Origin: Cellulomonas timonensis
Lineage (GTDB): Bacteria > Actinomycetota > Actinomycetes > Actinomycetales > Cellulomonadaceae
Direction: 5' to 3'
Length of the DNA: 64,000 nt
Assembly (NCBI RefSeq): GCF_900046455.1
Contig: NZ_FCOT01000012.1
Coordinates: forward strand, 854,017 to 918,016
Part shown: positions 10,246-19,368 of the stretch, piece after piece
Layout: each line of letters opens with the position of its first letter
Position numbering within the stretch: the first letter of the stretch is position 1
Notes under the pieces: generated by a model
The model's input: the letters and a program-made list of their open reading frames with translations, nothing else
Databases searched by the model: none
What the model was told of the DNA's origin: nothing
Program-made: the position numbers and the translations under genes

Positions 10246-12114
10246 GGGTGCTCCTCTCGTTTCCGGTGAGGACGCCGCCCTGCCACGCACCTGGGTCCGG
10301 GCAGGGGGGAGGCGCCTTCGGACCGTCCCACGGTCACAAGGCCCGCCAGGCCCCGCAACCGGGTGTCCGCTGGGCGAGACCGCGTCCCGAAGGCTAGACC
10401 TGGCCGCCCGAGCCTCCCGTCCCCTCCCCCGGCCCGTCGCCTGTCGCCTCACCAGGCCCGTCGAGCGCCGCTCGGGGAGGGCGGGATGACGCACAGGGCG
10501 CCCCGAGGGCGGGACGGCCGGCGGCTTTCCCGGGCGCGACTGGAGGCCCTCGACCATGGCCCGCTCGTCGCGTCCCGGATCCTCGTCGCGCCCCTCGTCC
10601 TCGCCCTCGTCACGGTCGGCGTCCTCGTCCCCCGCGGCGCCCTCCTGCGCCCCGGCGCCCTCGTCACGCCGTGCTGCCTCGTCACGCCGTGCCGCCTCGT
10701 CGCGCGCGGCGTGCTCCTCGCGTTCGGCGATCACGTCCTCGCCCGGGCCGGCGAAAGCCCGCGAGCGCTCGATCGCCTCGATGCTCCCGGTGAACAAGCT
10801 CGAGTCGCTCGTGAGGTCGATGCGCTGCGTCTCGTCCGAGCTGCGCGGAGCGGGCTGCTCGCCCTTCGCGCGGGTCGACACGCGCGCGCTGCGGCGCCCC
10901 ACGATGCCGGGCGGGGCGTGGCCGGCGGTCTGGTCACGCGCAGCCTCCCGCGGGGTGGCGGCCCGCTCGGGCGCCGACGGGGTGGGCGCGCGCGATGCGG
11001 GGACCCATCGGCGCAGGCCACGCGTCGGCCGCGCCCCGGTGTCCTCCTCGTCCTCGTCCACCACGCTCACCAGCGCGACTGTCCGGGTCCGCGGAAGCGC
11101 CTGTGGCGCCTCGCTCCGGAGCCATTCGACGAGCCCCTCGCGCAGGAAGCAGCGCAGGTCGAACAGCGTGCCGGCGTCCCGGGCGCTCGCCAGGGCGCGC
11201 AGCCGCACGAAGCCCTGCGTCGCGTCAGTCACCTGCAGCACGCCCACCCGGCGGTCCCACAGTGGCGTGCTGGCGAGCAGCCGCGACATCTCGGCGCGCA
11301 CGTCCTCGACGGGCACGTCCCAGTCGACGTCGATCTCGACGGTGCCGAGCAGGTCGGCGGCCCGACGCGTCCAGTTCTCGAACGGGGTGGTGGTGAAGTA
11401 GGTCGACGGCAGGATCAGCCGCCGGTCGTCCCATACGTGCACCACCACGTACGTCAGCGTGATCTCCTCGATGCGCCCCCACTCGTTGAGGACGATCACC
11501 ACGTCGTCGACCCGGATCGCGTCGGTGAACGCGAGCTGCACCCCGGCGAAGAAGTTCGCCAGCGAGCTCTGCGCCGCGAGCCCCGCGACGATCGACAGCA
11601 GCCCGGCCGAGGCGAACACGCTCGCGCCGACGCCGCGGGCCTCCGGGAACGTCATGAGGATGCCCGCGAACGCGCTGATCACCAGCACGGCCACGGTGAT
11701 CCGGCGCACCACGGTGATCTGGGTGCGGATGCGGCGGGCTTGGCGGTTGTCGGGCAGATCCATGCGGTACCGGCTGAGCATCGCGTCCTCGACCACGAAC
11801 GCGAGCGTGCCGATGAGCCAGGACACGGACGCGACGAGGGAGATGAACAGCGCGTGCCCGACGATGCGGGTCCAGCGCGCCGGGTCCGTGGAGAGCCAGA
11901 CGCCGATCCACACGGCGATCAGCAGGAAGGTGACCTGCAGCGGCGCACGCGACTTCCTCGTCAGGTCGGCCGCGATCGCGTACCGCTTCGCCACCCGGCG
12001 TGCGATGACAGAGACGATCGCAGCCGCGATGAGCGCCCCGATGGCGCACGCGACCAGCACGAGAACCGGGACGAAGACCTCGCTCGGATCGTCGACCGCG
12101 GCGGCCAGGGTCAC
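9964..12114 (-). CDS. MscS-type mechanosensitive channel (ORF runs on into HesB-like domain)
   Basis: The N-terminal ~290 residues are a small-conductance mechanosensitive channel: four membrane helices, pore helix region FASAGLLSIVAGLAAQSSLA followed by NFFAGVQLAFTDAIRVDDVV, then the beta domain (WGRIEEITLTYVVVHVWDDR, STYFTTTPFENW). From about residue 340 comes a long acidic/Arg-rich disordered tail with DEAARR repeats. From ~10560 down to 10246 the frame looks non-coding, then enters the HesB-like domain. In the +1 frame a tail ending ..GTGGSGGQV and a TAG at 10394 look more natural, so a frameshift near 10450-10560 is likely and the true channel may end at 10394. Confidence 0.7.
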   Translation of the reverse strand: MTLAAAVDDPSEVFVPVLVLVACAIGALIAAAIVSVIARRVAKRYAIAADLTRKSRAPLQVTFLLIAVWIGVWLSTDPARWTRIVGHALFISLVASVSWLIGTLAFVVEDAMLSRYRMDLPDNRQARRIRTQITVVRRITVAVLVISAFAGILMTFPEARGVGASVFASAGLLSIVAGLAAQSSLANFFAGVQLAFTDAIRVDDVVIVLNEWGRIEEITLTYVVVHVWDDRRLILPSTYFTTTPFENWTRRAADLLGTVEIDVDWDVPVEDVRAEMSRLLASTPLWDRRVGVLQVTDATQGFVRLRALASARDAGTLFDLRCFLREGLVEWLRSEAPQALPRTRTVALVSVVDEDEEDTGARPTRGLRRWVPASRAPTPSAPERAATPREAARDQTAGHAPPGIVGRRSARVSTRAKGEQPAPRSSDETQRIDLTSDSSLFTGSIEAIERSRAFAGPGEDVIAEREEHAARDEAARRDEAARRDEGAGAQEGAAGDEDADRDEGEDEGRDEDPGRDERAMVEGLQSRPGKPPAVPPSGRPVRHPALPERRSTGLVRRQATGRGRGREARAARSSLRDAVSPSGHPVAGPGGPCDRGTVRRRLPPARTQVRGRAASSPETRGAPVLTLTENARSAVADLTSKAGLPDSGGLRIAESPDQIGSFELSLVTEPAPGDDVITEGPAHVFVSPETSTTLADQELDVESTAGSAGFRLSPQA

Positions 12115-12214
12115 CAGGTCAGGGTAAGCACGCTGGGCGACGGGCGCGCAGCACGGGCGCGGGCGGGCTGCGCGTGGTGAGGTCGACGGAGCGATGGTGG
12201 AGGGAGGTCACGCG

Positions 12215-12976
12215 GTGCGTGTGCTCGTGACGAATGACGACGGGGTCGCGTCGCCTGGCCTCGCGGTGCTGGTCCGGGTGGCGCAGGCCCTGGGCGGCGA
12301 CGTGCTGGTGGCCGCCCCCGCGCATGACGCGTCCGGCTCGAGCGCGGCGTTGACAGGCGCCGAGCACTTCGGCCGCGTCGAGGCCGTGGAGGCCCGGCCG
12401 CCAGGCGTCCCCGATGGCGTGGAGTGCCTCGCCGTCGACGCGACGCCCGGGCTGATCACGCTCGCCGCCGCCCGTGGGAGGTTCGGCCTGCCGCCCGATC
12501 TGGTGCTCTCCGGCGTCAACCGAGGGCCCAACACGGGCCGGGCGGTGCTGCACTCGGGCACTGTGGGAGCCGTGCTCACCGGCGCGACGCATGGCATCGA
12601 GGGGCTTGCGGTGTCGCTGGCCTCCGCCGACCCCGCGCACTGGGACACCGCCGAGGCGTGCGCCATCGCCACGATGCGCACGCTGCTCGCCGCCCCGGCC
12701 CCCGGCCGGGCTGCCAACCTCAACGTGCCCGATCTGCCCCTGGCCGGGCTGCGGGGTGTGCGGCGCGCGCGGCTCGCGGCGTTCGGCGCCGCGCAGGCCC
12801 ACGTGGAGGAGCGGGACGGCGGCGAGGTCGTGGTGACCTACTCCAGCCCTGACGAGTCACCCGACGACGACACCGACTGGGCGCTGCTCGCCCGCGGATG
12901 GGCCACCTTGACGCTCATCAACCCGCCCACGTCTGACGACACCTCACCCCTCGGGCCGGTCACACTGCCGGGCTGA
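12215..12976 (+). CDS. surE: 5'/3'-nucleotidase SurE
   Basis: Metal-dependent survival-protein phosphatase acting on nucleoside monophosphates. It starts with RVLVTNDDGVASPGL, which holds the D-D metal ligands, and contains SGVNRGPNTGRAVLHSGTVG, the family active-site signature, then ANLNVPDLP. 253 residues, the usual length. I choose GTG 12215 because GGAGGGAGG lies 7 bases upstream; ATG 12194 would add seven residues that contain that ribosome site. Its 3' end faces the carotenoid operon 19 bases away. Confidence 0.93.
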   Translation: MRVLVTNDDGVASPGLAVLVRVAQALGGDVLVAAPAHDASGSSAALTGAEHFGRVEAVEARPPGVPDGVECLAVDATPGLITLAAARGRFGLPPDLVLSGVNRGPNTGRAVLHSGTVGAVLTGATHGIEGLAVSLASADPAHWDTAEACAIATMRTLLAAPAPGRAANLNVPDLPLAGLRGVRRARLAAFGAAQAHVEERDGGEVVVTYSSPDESPDDDTDWALLARGWATLTLINPPTSDDTSPLGPVTLPG

Positions 12977-12995
12977 TCCCGGCGGCCCCAGTGGC

Positions 12996-13865
12996 TCAGG
13001 TGAGCGCGTCCGCGATGAGCAGCATCGTCACCAGGAACCCGGTGACGAGGTTGAGCCACAGGAAGCGGCGCCACCCGCGGTTCGCGCGCTCGCAGTCCGC
13101 GTCGCGCACCGACCAGAACGCCGCGGCGTTCAGCGCGTAGGGCAGTGGCAGCAGCGCCGCCAGCCAGCCCGGCCACGGCAGCAGGGCGAGCACGGCGGCC
13201 GCCAGCAGGTAGGCCACGGTGGCCGCGACAACCGTGGCGTGGGCGCCCAACACCGTCGCCACCGACCCGATGCCACCCGCGCGGTCCGCCCGGACGTCCT
13301 GCACGGCGCCGAACGCGTGGGAGGCCATGCCCCACAGCGTGAACGCGACCAGCACCGGCCACACCGGGCGCGCCGCCAGGTCCGCGCCCACCAGCACCAG
13401 CGCGTACAGCAGCGGCCCGACGAAGTGCATCGCCGAGGTGAACGAGTCGAGCACCGGGCGCTCCTTGAAGCGCAACCCTGGCGCCGAGTACGCGACCACC
13501 AGGAACAGCACCGCCAGCAGCGTGATCCCCGCGCCCACAGAGCCCTGGCCGAGCAGCCACGCCGTGAACGGCGCCGTCGTCACCACGCAGGCCCACAGGA
13601 TGCGCCGGTGCACTGTCCGCGCGACGGCGGGGTCCGCGAGCGCCCCCTCGATGCCGCCCTTGCGCGGGTTGCGCAGGTCGGAGGCGTAGTCGAAGACGTC
13701 GTTCACGCCGTACATCAGCAGGTTGTAGGGCGCCAGGAAGAAGAGCGTGCCGACGACGAGCAGCACGTCGACGCGTCCGCCGGTGGCGACGAGGTACCCG
13801 GCGGCGAACGGGTACGCGGTGTTGATCCAGGAGAACGGCCGTGAGGCGGCGACCCCCTGCCTCAC
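12996..13865 (-). CDS. crtEb: Lycopene elongase (UbiA-family prenyltransferase)
   Basis: Integral membrane prenyltransferase of about 289 residues with eight or nine hydrophobic segments. The first Asp-rich motif is NDVFDYASD and the second is in VQDVRADRAGG. In the C50 carotenoid pathway it adds two C5 units to lycopene, giving a flavuxanthin-type product for the cyclases. Last gene of the crt operon; its GTG start overlaps the CrtYf stop by GTGA, indicating coupled translation. Confidence 0.9.
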   Translation of the reverse strand: MRQGVAASRPFSWINTAYPFAAGYLVATGGRVDVLLVVGTLFFLAPYNLLMYGVNDVFDYASDLRNPRKGGIEGALADPAVARTVHRRILWACVVTTAPFTAWLLGQGSVGAGITLLAVLFLVVAYSAPGLRFKERPVLDSFTSAMHFVGPLLYALVLVGADLAARPVWPVLVAFTLWGMASHAFGAVQDVRADRAGGIGSVATVLGAHATVVAATVAYLLAAAVLALLPWPGWLAALLPLPYALNAAAFWSVRDADCERANRGWRRFLWLNLVTGFLVTMLLIADALT

Positions 13866-14215
13866 CCGTCGGTCCCGTCAGCCCTGTCCGGCGCCGGCGC
13901 CGACACATGCGCGTCCGGCGCCCGATCCCGCCGCCGGCGCCCCAGCACCGTCCACAGCACGGGCATCGCGATGCCGGCCGCGATCGGGTACGCGAAGTCC
14001 TCGAGCGGGGCGCCCCACACCCACACGCCCAAGATCTTCGAGGGCTCGTACGTGTACAGGCCCACCTCGATCATCAGGGTGTCGAAGATCAGCGTGAGCA
14101 TCAGCAGGTGCGCCACCGTCCAGACCACCGCCCAGCCGCGCAGACGGCGCAGCACCGGCGCGCACACCAGGCACAGCACGGCGAGCACTGCGACGTTGAG
14201 CACCGCGTTGGTCAT
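13862..14215 (-). CDS. crtYf: C50 carotenoid epsilon-cyclase subunit (lycopene cyclase domain)
   Basis: 117 residues with three hydrophobic helices and the lycopene-cyclase-domain signature YTYEPSKILGVWVWGAPLED followed by FAYPIAAGIAMPVLW, in which PLEDF is the conserved acidic motif. Works as a heterodimer with the product of the gene just upstream to cyclise the elongated C50 carotenoid. Starts at ATG 14215, overlapping the CrtYe stop by ATGA. The C-terminal ~25 residues are charged and disordered. Confidence 0.87.
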   Translation of the reverse strand: MTNAVLNVAVLAVLCLVCAPVLRRLRGWAVVWTVAHLLMLTLIFDTLMIEVGLYTYEPSKILGVWVWGAPLEDFAYPIAAGIAMPVLWTVLGRRRRDRAPDAHVSAPAPDRADGTDG

Positions 14216-14577
14216 CGGTCGCGCTCCGCCGTCTCGCTGGGCTCGGCCCTCTGGCCGTGCTCCCGCCCGGCGGCGGACCTGTCGAACCAGCGCCACGCGA
14301 GCAGCGCCAGGTAGCAGAGCAGCGCCAGGAAGAACGCCTCCTCCACCGGCAGCTCGGGCGCCAGCAGCAGGCCCGTCATATGCGGGCTGTCGCCGCGCGC
14401 GAAGATGCCGAGCAGCAGCCCGGCGCCGTCCCACGCGAGGAACCCCGCGACGCCGATGCCGACGCACAGGGCGGACCGTCGCCAGTCGGACCAGAAGGCG
14501 AGCCGGTGGGCGCGGTCCAGCAGCGCGAGGCCGCCGAGGGACACCAGCAGGGCGCCGAGGTAGGCGAGGCCGATCAC
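14212..14577 (-). CDS. crtYe: C50 carotenoid epsilon-cyclase subunit (lycopene cyclase domain)
   Basis: 121 residues, three membrane helices, with the motif ELPVEEAFFLALLCYLALL matching the PxE(E/D)xxFF signature of heterodimeric lycopene cyclases. GTG 14577 overlaps the stop of crtI by GTGA. It pairs with the adjacent crtYf product; the pair makes decaprenoxanthin-type rings in related bacteria. Which ring type is formed here cannot be read from sequence alone. Confidence 0.86.
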   Translation of the reverse strand: MIGLAYLGALLVSLGGLALLDRAHRLAFWSDWRRSALCVGIGVAGFLAWDGAGLLLGIFARGDSPHMTGLLLAPELPVEEAFFLALLCYLALLAWRWFDRSAAGREHGQRAEPSETAERDR

Positions 14578-16235
14578 GGGCGCCTTCCCGGCGAGGCGCC
14601 GGGCCACAGGCCGCGGGGCAGCGCCGCGTCCAGGAACCCGCGGCGCAGCGGCGCCGGCAGCGGGCGCGGCGACGTCTCGCCGAGCAGGCGCTTGACCACC
14701 AGCTCGGCGCTGATCAGGCACATCGGCAGTCCCACACCGGGGATCGTGCCAGCCCCGACGTGCAGCAGGTTGGGGACGCGCGGCGACGCGTCGCCGGGTC
14801 GGAACATGGCGCTCTGCCGCAGCGTGTGCTCCATGCCGAGGGCCGTGCCCCGCCATGCGGAGAAGTCCCGTGCGAAGTCCGCGGGCCCCACCACGCGCCG
14901 GGTGACGACACGTCCGCGCAGGTCGTCGATACCCGCCCAGGCCCCGACTTGGTCGAGGAAGCGGTCGGCGTGGGCTTCGAGCTGTGCCCGGGAGGCCGGA
15001 TCGGCGCCGAGTGCGGCGTCGGCCGGGAACGGGACCAGCAGGAAGAGGTTCTCGTGGCCGGGTGGCGCGGCGCTCGGGTCGGTGGCGGTGGTCCGCGAGA
15101 CGTAGGCGGAGGCCACCTGCGGCACGCGCAGCGTCGACGGGTCCGCGCCGGCGCGCTTGCCCAGGATGTCGTCGAAGTTCCCGGCCCAGTCGCGCGTGAA
15201 GAACAGCGAGTGGTGCGCCAGCTCGGGCAGCTCGCCCCGCACGCCCGCCATCACCAGCATCGACGAGATCCCCGGCCCCCGGTCCCGCCACCACGGCTCC
15301 GGCAGTGAGCGGTGGCGGGGGCCCAGCAGCGCGGTCTCGGTGTGGTGCCGATCGGCCCCGGACACCACGAAGTCGGCCTCGACGAGCTCGCCGGACGTGA
15401 GCCGCACGCCGCGTGCGACGCCGGTGCGCCGGGGATGCCGCAGGCTGCGCGCGGCGGGCTCCACCTCGATGGACGCGACATCGGCCCCGGTGCGGATGCG
15501 CACGCCCTGGTCGCGGGCAATGCGCTCCAGCGCCTCGATCAGCGTGTACATCCCGCCGCGCGGGTAGCGCACGCCGTCCACCAGGTCGAGGTGGCTCATC
15601 AGCGAGTACAGGGCGGGCACCCGGTATGGCGACGAGCCCAGGAAGACCGCGTGGTACCCCAGCACCTGGCGCAGCACCGGGTGCTGGACGACGCCGGCCA
15701 CCTTGTCGGCGAGCGGCCGGGTGAGCAGCCCGGCGAGGGTCCGGGCCCTGCGGAGCACGTCGGCGGACAGCGCCCGGTCGGGCCGTTGGAACGTCGTGTA
15801 GAGGAAGTGGTCGAGCGCGATCCGGTAGGCCTCGCTGGACTCGGCGGCGTAGGCGCGCATGGCCTCGCCGGCGCCGGGCTCGAGCGCGTCGAAGGCCTTC
15901 CAGTTCAGCTCGGCGTCGGCGGAGACCTCCAGCATCGCGGCCGGCCCCGCCCCCACGGGCTCCGGGAACACGCGGTACGCGGGGTCGAGCCGCATCAGGT
16001 CCAGGTGGTCGTCGACACGCTCGCCGAGCAGCGCGAACAGGTGCTCGACGACCTCGGGCATGAAGTACCACGACGGCCCGGTGTCGAACCGGAACCCGTC
16101 GAAGGACGCGGCGCCCACCCGGCCGCCGACGCTCGCGTGCCGCTCCAGCAGCGTGACCTGGGCGCCGCCCCGCGCCAGCAGCGCCGCCGTCGCCAGGCCC
16201 CCGATGCCGCCTCCGACCACCACCACCCGGCTCAT
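14574..16235 (-). CDS. crtI: Phytoene desaturase
   Basis: 553-residue FAD enzyme that converts phytoene to lycopene. N-terminal dinucleotide motif VVVVGGGIGGLATAALLARG with an ERHASVGGR strand, then FDTGPSWYFMP, and at the C-terminus LLHVGAGTIPGVGLPMCLIS, the carotenoid-oxidoreductase FAD motif. Third gene of the operon. It overlaps both neighbours by four bases, and its ATG 16235 lies within the end of crtB. Confidence 0.94.
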   Translation of the reverse strand: MSRVVVVGGGIGGLATAALLARGGAQVTLLERHASVGGRVGAASFDGFRFDTGPSWYFMPEVVEHLFALLGERVDDHLDLMRLDPAYRVFPEPVGAGPAAMLEVSADAELNWKAFDALEPGAGEAMRAYAAESSEAYRIALDHFLYTTFQRPDRALSADVLRRARTLAGLLTRPLADKVAGVVQHPVLRQVLGYHAVFLGSSPYRVPALYSLMSHLDLVDGVRYPRGGMYTLIEALERIARDQGVRIRTGADVASIEVEPAARSLRHPRRTGVARGVRLTSGELVEADFVVSGADRHHTETALLGPRHRSLPEPWWRDRGPGISSMLVMAGVRGELPELAHHSLFFTRDWAGNFDDILGKRAGADPSTLRVPQVASAYVSRTTATDPSAAPPGHENLFLLVPFPADAALGADPASRAQLEAHADRFLDQVGAWAGIDDLRGRVVTRRVVGPADFARDFSAWRGTALGMEHTLRQSAMFRPGDASPRVPNLLHVGAGTIPGVGLPMCLISAELVVKRLLGETSPRPLPAPLRRGFLDAALPRGLWPGASPGRRP

Positions 16236-17140
16236 GCGCCCATCCTCGCGTCCTGCGGCAGGCGGTGACCCGCGCCACCGCCGCGCGCCTCTGCGGCCAC
16301 CGACCACAGCACGACCGCCACCTTGCGCGGCCCCCGCACCCGTAGCCGGCGCGCCAGCAGCTCGTCGGGCGGGGTGGCCGCCAGCCGCGTCAGCAGCGTG
16401 TCGTAGAGCCCGAGCGTCGCGGCGACGGCGAGCCGTGCGCGGCGCGGCAGCCGCGGCAGCGCGCCCCGCGCCACCCGGAGGTCCCGGCCGATCTCGTCGA
16501 GGATGCGGTCCAGCTGGGCGCGGTCCAGGGCCCCCGGCCGCACGCCCGGGAAGTAGCACCTGCCAAGCTCGCCGGAGTCCACGCCCAGATCGCGCAGGAA
16601 GTTGATCTTCTGGAACGCGGCGCCCAACGCCCGCGCGCCAGCGACCAGCCCCGCGTCGGGGCGCCGCACGGGCTCGCCCGGGGCCCGGTCGGCGTTGAGG
16701 AACACCGCCAGGCACATGAGCCCCACGACCTCCGCGGAGCCGTAGACGTACCGCTCGTAGCTCTCCTGGTCGTGCACCCGCACCGTCAGGTCGGCGCGCA
16801 TCGACGCGAAGAACGGGTCGAGCTCGGCATGCCCGATGCCGGTCCGCGCGGCCGTGGCGGCGAACGTGTGCACCACCAGGTTCGTGGAGTAGCCCGACAC
16901 CAGGGCGCGGGCCGTCTGCGCCTCGAGCTCGTCGAGGAGCGGCCCGGCGTCCGCGCCGCGGTGCGTGTCGACCACCTCGTCGGCGATCCGCACCAGCGCG
17001 TAGACGGCCTCGATGTCGTGGCGTGCCTGGCGCCCGAGCAGGCGTGCGCCCAGCCCGAAGGACGTCGAGTAGCCGGCGAGCACCACGCTGCTGGCGCGGG
17101 CCGCGGTCCGGTCGTAGAGGGCCAGGGCGGTGTCGCGCAT
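16232..17140 (-). CDS. crtB: Phytoene synthase
   Basis: 302 residues; condenses two geranylgeranyl diphosphates to phytoene. The family signatures are YALVRIADEVVDTH (first Asp motif, DExxD), YVYGSAEVVGLMCL, and AFQKINFLRDLGVDSGELGR, which holds the second Asp-rich motif (normally NxxRDxxED). The latter reads RDLGVDSGELGR, so the acidic pair is slightly changed. ATG 17140 follows GGGGGAG and shares one base with the crtE stop. The C-terminal half carries many Arg residues. Confidence 0.92.
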   Translation of the reverse strand: MRDTALALYDRTAARASSVVLAGYSTSFGLGARLLGRQARHDIEAVYALVRIADEVVDTHRGADAGPLLDELEAQTARALVSGYSTNLVVHTFAATAARTGIGHAELDPFFASMRADLTVRVHDQESYERYVYGSAEVVGLMCLAVFLNADRAPGEPVRRPDAGLVAGARALGAAFQKINFLRDLGVDSGELGRCYFPGVRPGALDRAQLDRILDEIGRDLRVARGALPRLPRRARLAVAATLGLYDTLLTRLAATPPDELLARRLRVRGPRKVAVVLWSVAAEARGGGAGHRLPQDARMGA

Positions 17141-18258
17141 CAGCTCCCCCTCCCGTCGAGCTCGTCCACCATCGCGACAAGGCGCCCCGCGAGGGGTGCG
17201 GGCAGATTCTGCACCGCGCACTCGCGCGCGGCCCGCGCCGCGCCGCCGGCCAGGGCGAGCGCCCGGTCTCGGGCCCCGCACGCGGTCATCAGCTCGCGCA
17301 CCTGGGCCGCGCCGTCCTCGTCCAGGCCCGGGTCGCCCACGCGGTGGTCCAGCAGCTCGCGTCCGGCGTCGTCGGCGAGCAGGTACGTCAGGCGCAGCAG
17401 CTCGGTGCGCTTGCCCTCCCGCAGGTCGGAGAGGGCGGACTTGCCGGTGCGCGCCGGGTCGCCGAACACGCCCAGGTCGTCGTCGACGAGCTGGAAGGCC
17501 ACGCCCAGCGCATTGCCGAACTGCTCGAGCCGTCCGTGGACACCGGCGGGCGCGCGCGCGAGCAGGGCGCCTGCGGACAGGGGCCCGGTGAATGAGTAGG
17601 CGGCGGTCTTCAGCTCGGCAATCCGCAGCGGGTCCACGTCGGACGGGTCGCGCAGCTCCGCGTCGATGTCGAGCAGCTCGCCCGCGACTGTGGCGCCGAG
17701 CGTGCGGGCCATCAGCGCGACGACCGCCACGCGCAGCGCCGGGTCGACGGGCGCCGCGGCGACGAGCTCGAATGCGGACACCAGGGCCAGGTCGCCGCCC
17801 AGCAGGCCTGCGGCCAGCACCTGGTCGTCCGCTGCGGGTCCAGCCACCCCGGCCTGCGCGAGCCGGGCGCGGTGGGCGCCGGCGATGTTGGGCTGGCCTC
17901 GGCGCACCTCGTCGTGGTCGAGGAGGTCGTCATGGGTGAGCATCGCGGTGTGCACGAGCTCCTGCGCGGCGGCGACCGGCGCGACGGCCTCGAGGTCCGT
18001 GCCGCCGAGGCCCAGGTAGGCCGCGACGGTGAGCCGGGGGCGCATGAGCTTGCCGCCCACCTGGTCGGCAACGGCCGACCAGAGCTGGGCGTAGGGCTGG
18101 GCCACGTGCGCGGCGCGCTCGAGCCTGCCGGCGAGGTACCTGTCGAGCACGGCTGTGGTCGCGGCCATCGCGGCGTCGACTCGGCGGGCGAGCCCGTCCG
18201 GGTCGGCCTGCTCGTGGACACGGGTGTGGGACTCGGCGGTGCTGACCTGTTCGTTCAC
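17140..18258 (-). CDS. crtE: Geranylgeranyl diphosphate synthase (polyprenyl synthetase)
   Basis: 372 residues, first gene of the carotenoid operon; makes the C20 precursor. Substrate-binding Asp-rich motifs are THDDLLDHDEVRRG and FQLVDDDLGVFGDPARTGKS. GKLMRPRL is the conserved GK.xRP element near the N-terminus. The start at GTG 18258 has GAGAGGGG within 5-9 bases. An in-frame stretch upstream to 19071 only reflects the reverse complement of galE. A perfect palindrome 23 bases upstream probably controls the whole operon. Confidence 0.92.
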   Translation of the reverse strand: MNEQVSTAESHTRVHEQADPDGLARRVDAAMAATTAVLDRYLAGRLERAAHVAQPYAQLWSAVADQVGGKLMRPRLTVAAYLGLGGTDLEAVAPVAAAQELVHTAMLTHDDLLDHDEVRRGQPNIAGAHRARLAQAGVAGPAADDQVLAAGLLGGDLALVSAFELVAAAPVDPALRVAVVALMARTLGATVAGELLDIDAELRDPSDVDPLRIAELKTAAYSFTGPLSAGALLARAPAGVHGRLEQFGNALGVAFQLVDDDLGVFGDPARTGKSALSDLREGKRTELLRLTYLLADDAGRELLDHRVGDPGLDEDGAAQVRELMTACGARDRALALAGGAARAARECAVQNLPAPLAGRLVAMVDELDGRGS

Positions 18259-18280
18259 GGTCCCCTCTCCCCACATCGGA

Positions 18281-18300
18281 ATGCTCAGCATACTGAGCAT
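18281..18300. promoter_or_regulatory. Palindromic operator upstream of the crt operon
   Basis: Perfect 8-bp inverted repeat ATGCTCAG-N4-CTGAGCAT, 23 bases before the crtE start codon. On the minus strand its centre reads TATGCT, a plausible -10 hexamer, so a bound repressor would block the promoter. The size and symmetry suit MarR-family repressors, and a MarR-type CrtR controls crt genes in corynebacteria. No regulator gene is adjacent here. Confidence 0.55.
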
Positions 18301-18384
18301 GGCGTAGATCGCTAGCCCGTGCTCCAGGCTCCCACCTGCGGCGATCCTCGGCAGGCCCGAAATGTCCAGCGGTAGGGTGGCGGC

Positions 18385-19341
18385 ATGAACTGGCTGGTCA
18401 CCGGCGGCGCCGGGTACATCGGATCGCATGTCGTCCAGGCGTTTCGGGAGGTCGGCCTCGGCGCTGTCGTCCTGGACGACCTCTCCAGCGGGCACGCCGA
18501 GTTCGTGCCCGACGACGTGCCCCTCATCCGCGGCTCGATCCTCGACACCGACCTCGTCGCCGGCACCCTCGCCGAGCACCACGTCACCGGCGTGGTGCAC
18601 CTCGCCGGGTTCAAGTACGCCGGCGTCTCCGTCGACCGGCCGCTGCACACCTACGAGCAGAACGTCACGGGCACGAGCCACCTGCTCGCAGCGATGGCGA
18701 CCGCTGGTGTCGACGCGATCGTCTTCTCGTCCAGCGCCGCCGTCTACGGCACCCCGGACACCGACCTGGTGACCGAGCAGACGGCCACCGCGCCCGAGTC
18801 GCCCTACGGCGAGTCCAAGCTCATCGGCGAGTGGCTGCTGCGCGACCAGGGCCGGGCCACCGGCCTGCGCCACACGTCGCTGCGGTACTTCAACGTGGTC
18901 GGATCCGGCTCCCCCACGCTGTACGACTCCAGCCCGCACAACCTGTTCCCGCTGGTGCTCGACGCGCTCGCCGCAGGCCGCACCCCCCGCATCAACGGCG
19001 ACGACTACCCCACCCCCGACGGCACCTGTGTGCGCGACTACGTGCACGTCGCCGACCTGGCCGTCTCGCACGTCGCGGCCGCCCAGGCGCTGGCCGGGGG
19101 GCGCGCGCTCGAGCCCGTCTACAACCTGGGCAGCGGCGACGGCGTCTCAGTGCGGCAGATCATGACGGCGATGGCCGACGCCACCGGCATCGAGTTCACC
19201 CCCGACGTCGCCCCGCGCCGCCCCGGCGACCCGGCCCGCATCGTCGCGTCCGGCGCCCTGGCCGCCCGGGACCTCGACTGGAAGATGCGCCACACGCTCG
19301 CCGACATGGTCGCGTCCGCCTGGCGGGCCCACACCCGCTGA
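18385..19341 (+). CDS. galE: UDP-glucose 4-epimerase
   Basis: 318 residues; extended SDR that interconverts UDP-glucose and UDP-galactose, which would feed the UDP-galactopyranose mutase at the start of the window. NAD motif VTGGAGYIGSHVVQA, Ser in FSSSAAVYG, catalytic Tyr and Lys in SPYGESK, and substrate loop LRYFNVVGSGSPTLYDSSPH followed by GDDYPTPDGTCVRDYVHVAD. Monocistronic, divergent from the crt operon, with about 126 bases between the starts. Confidence 0.94.
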   Translation: MNWLVTGGAGYIGSHVVQAFREVGLGAVVLDDLSSGHAEFVPDDVPLIRGSILDTDLVAGTLAEHHVTGVVHLAGFKYAGVSVDRPLHTYEQNVTGTSHLLAAMATAGVDAIVFSSSAAVYGTPDTDLVTEQTATAPESPYGESKLIGEWLLRDQGRATGLRHTSLRYFNVVGSGSPTLYDSSPHNLFPLVLDALAAGRTPRINGDDYPTPDGTCVRDYVHVADLAVSHVAAAQALAGGRALEPVYNLGSGDGVSVRQIMTAMADATGIEFTPDVAPRRPGDPARIVASGALAARDLDWKMRHTLADMVASAWRAHTR

Positions 19342-19368
19342 CCCGCCGGGCGCGGCGCCCGCTACCGG

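Noticed and set aside
10640-10720. Short tandem repeat in the MscS tail (GACGAGGCRGCACGGCGT)
   Set aside because: It encodes the repeated DEAARR of a charged disordered tail; an ordinary low-complexity coding repeat rather than a regulatory or CRISPR element.
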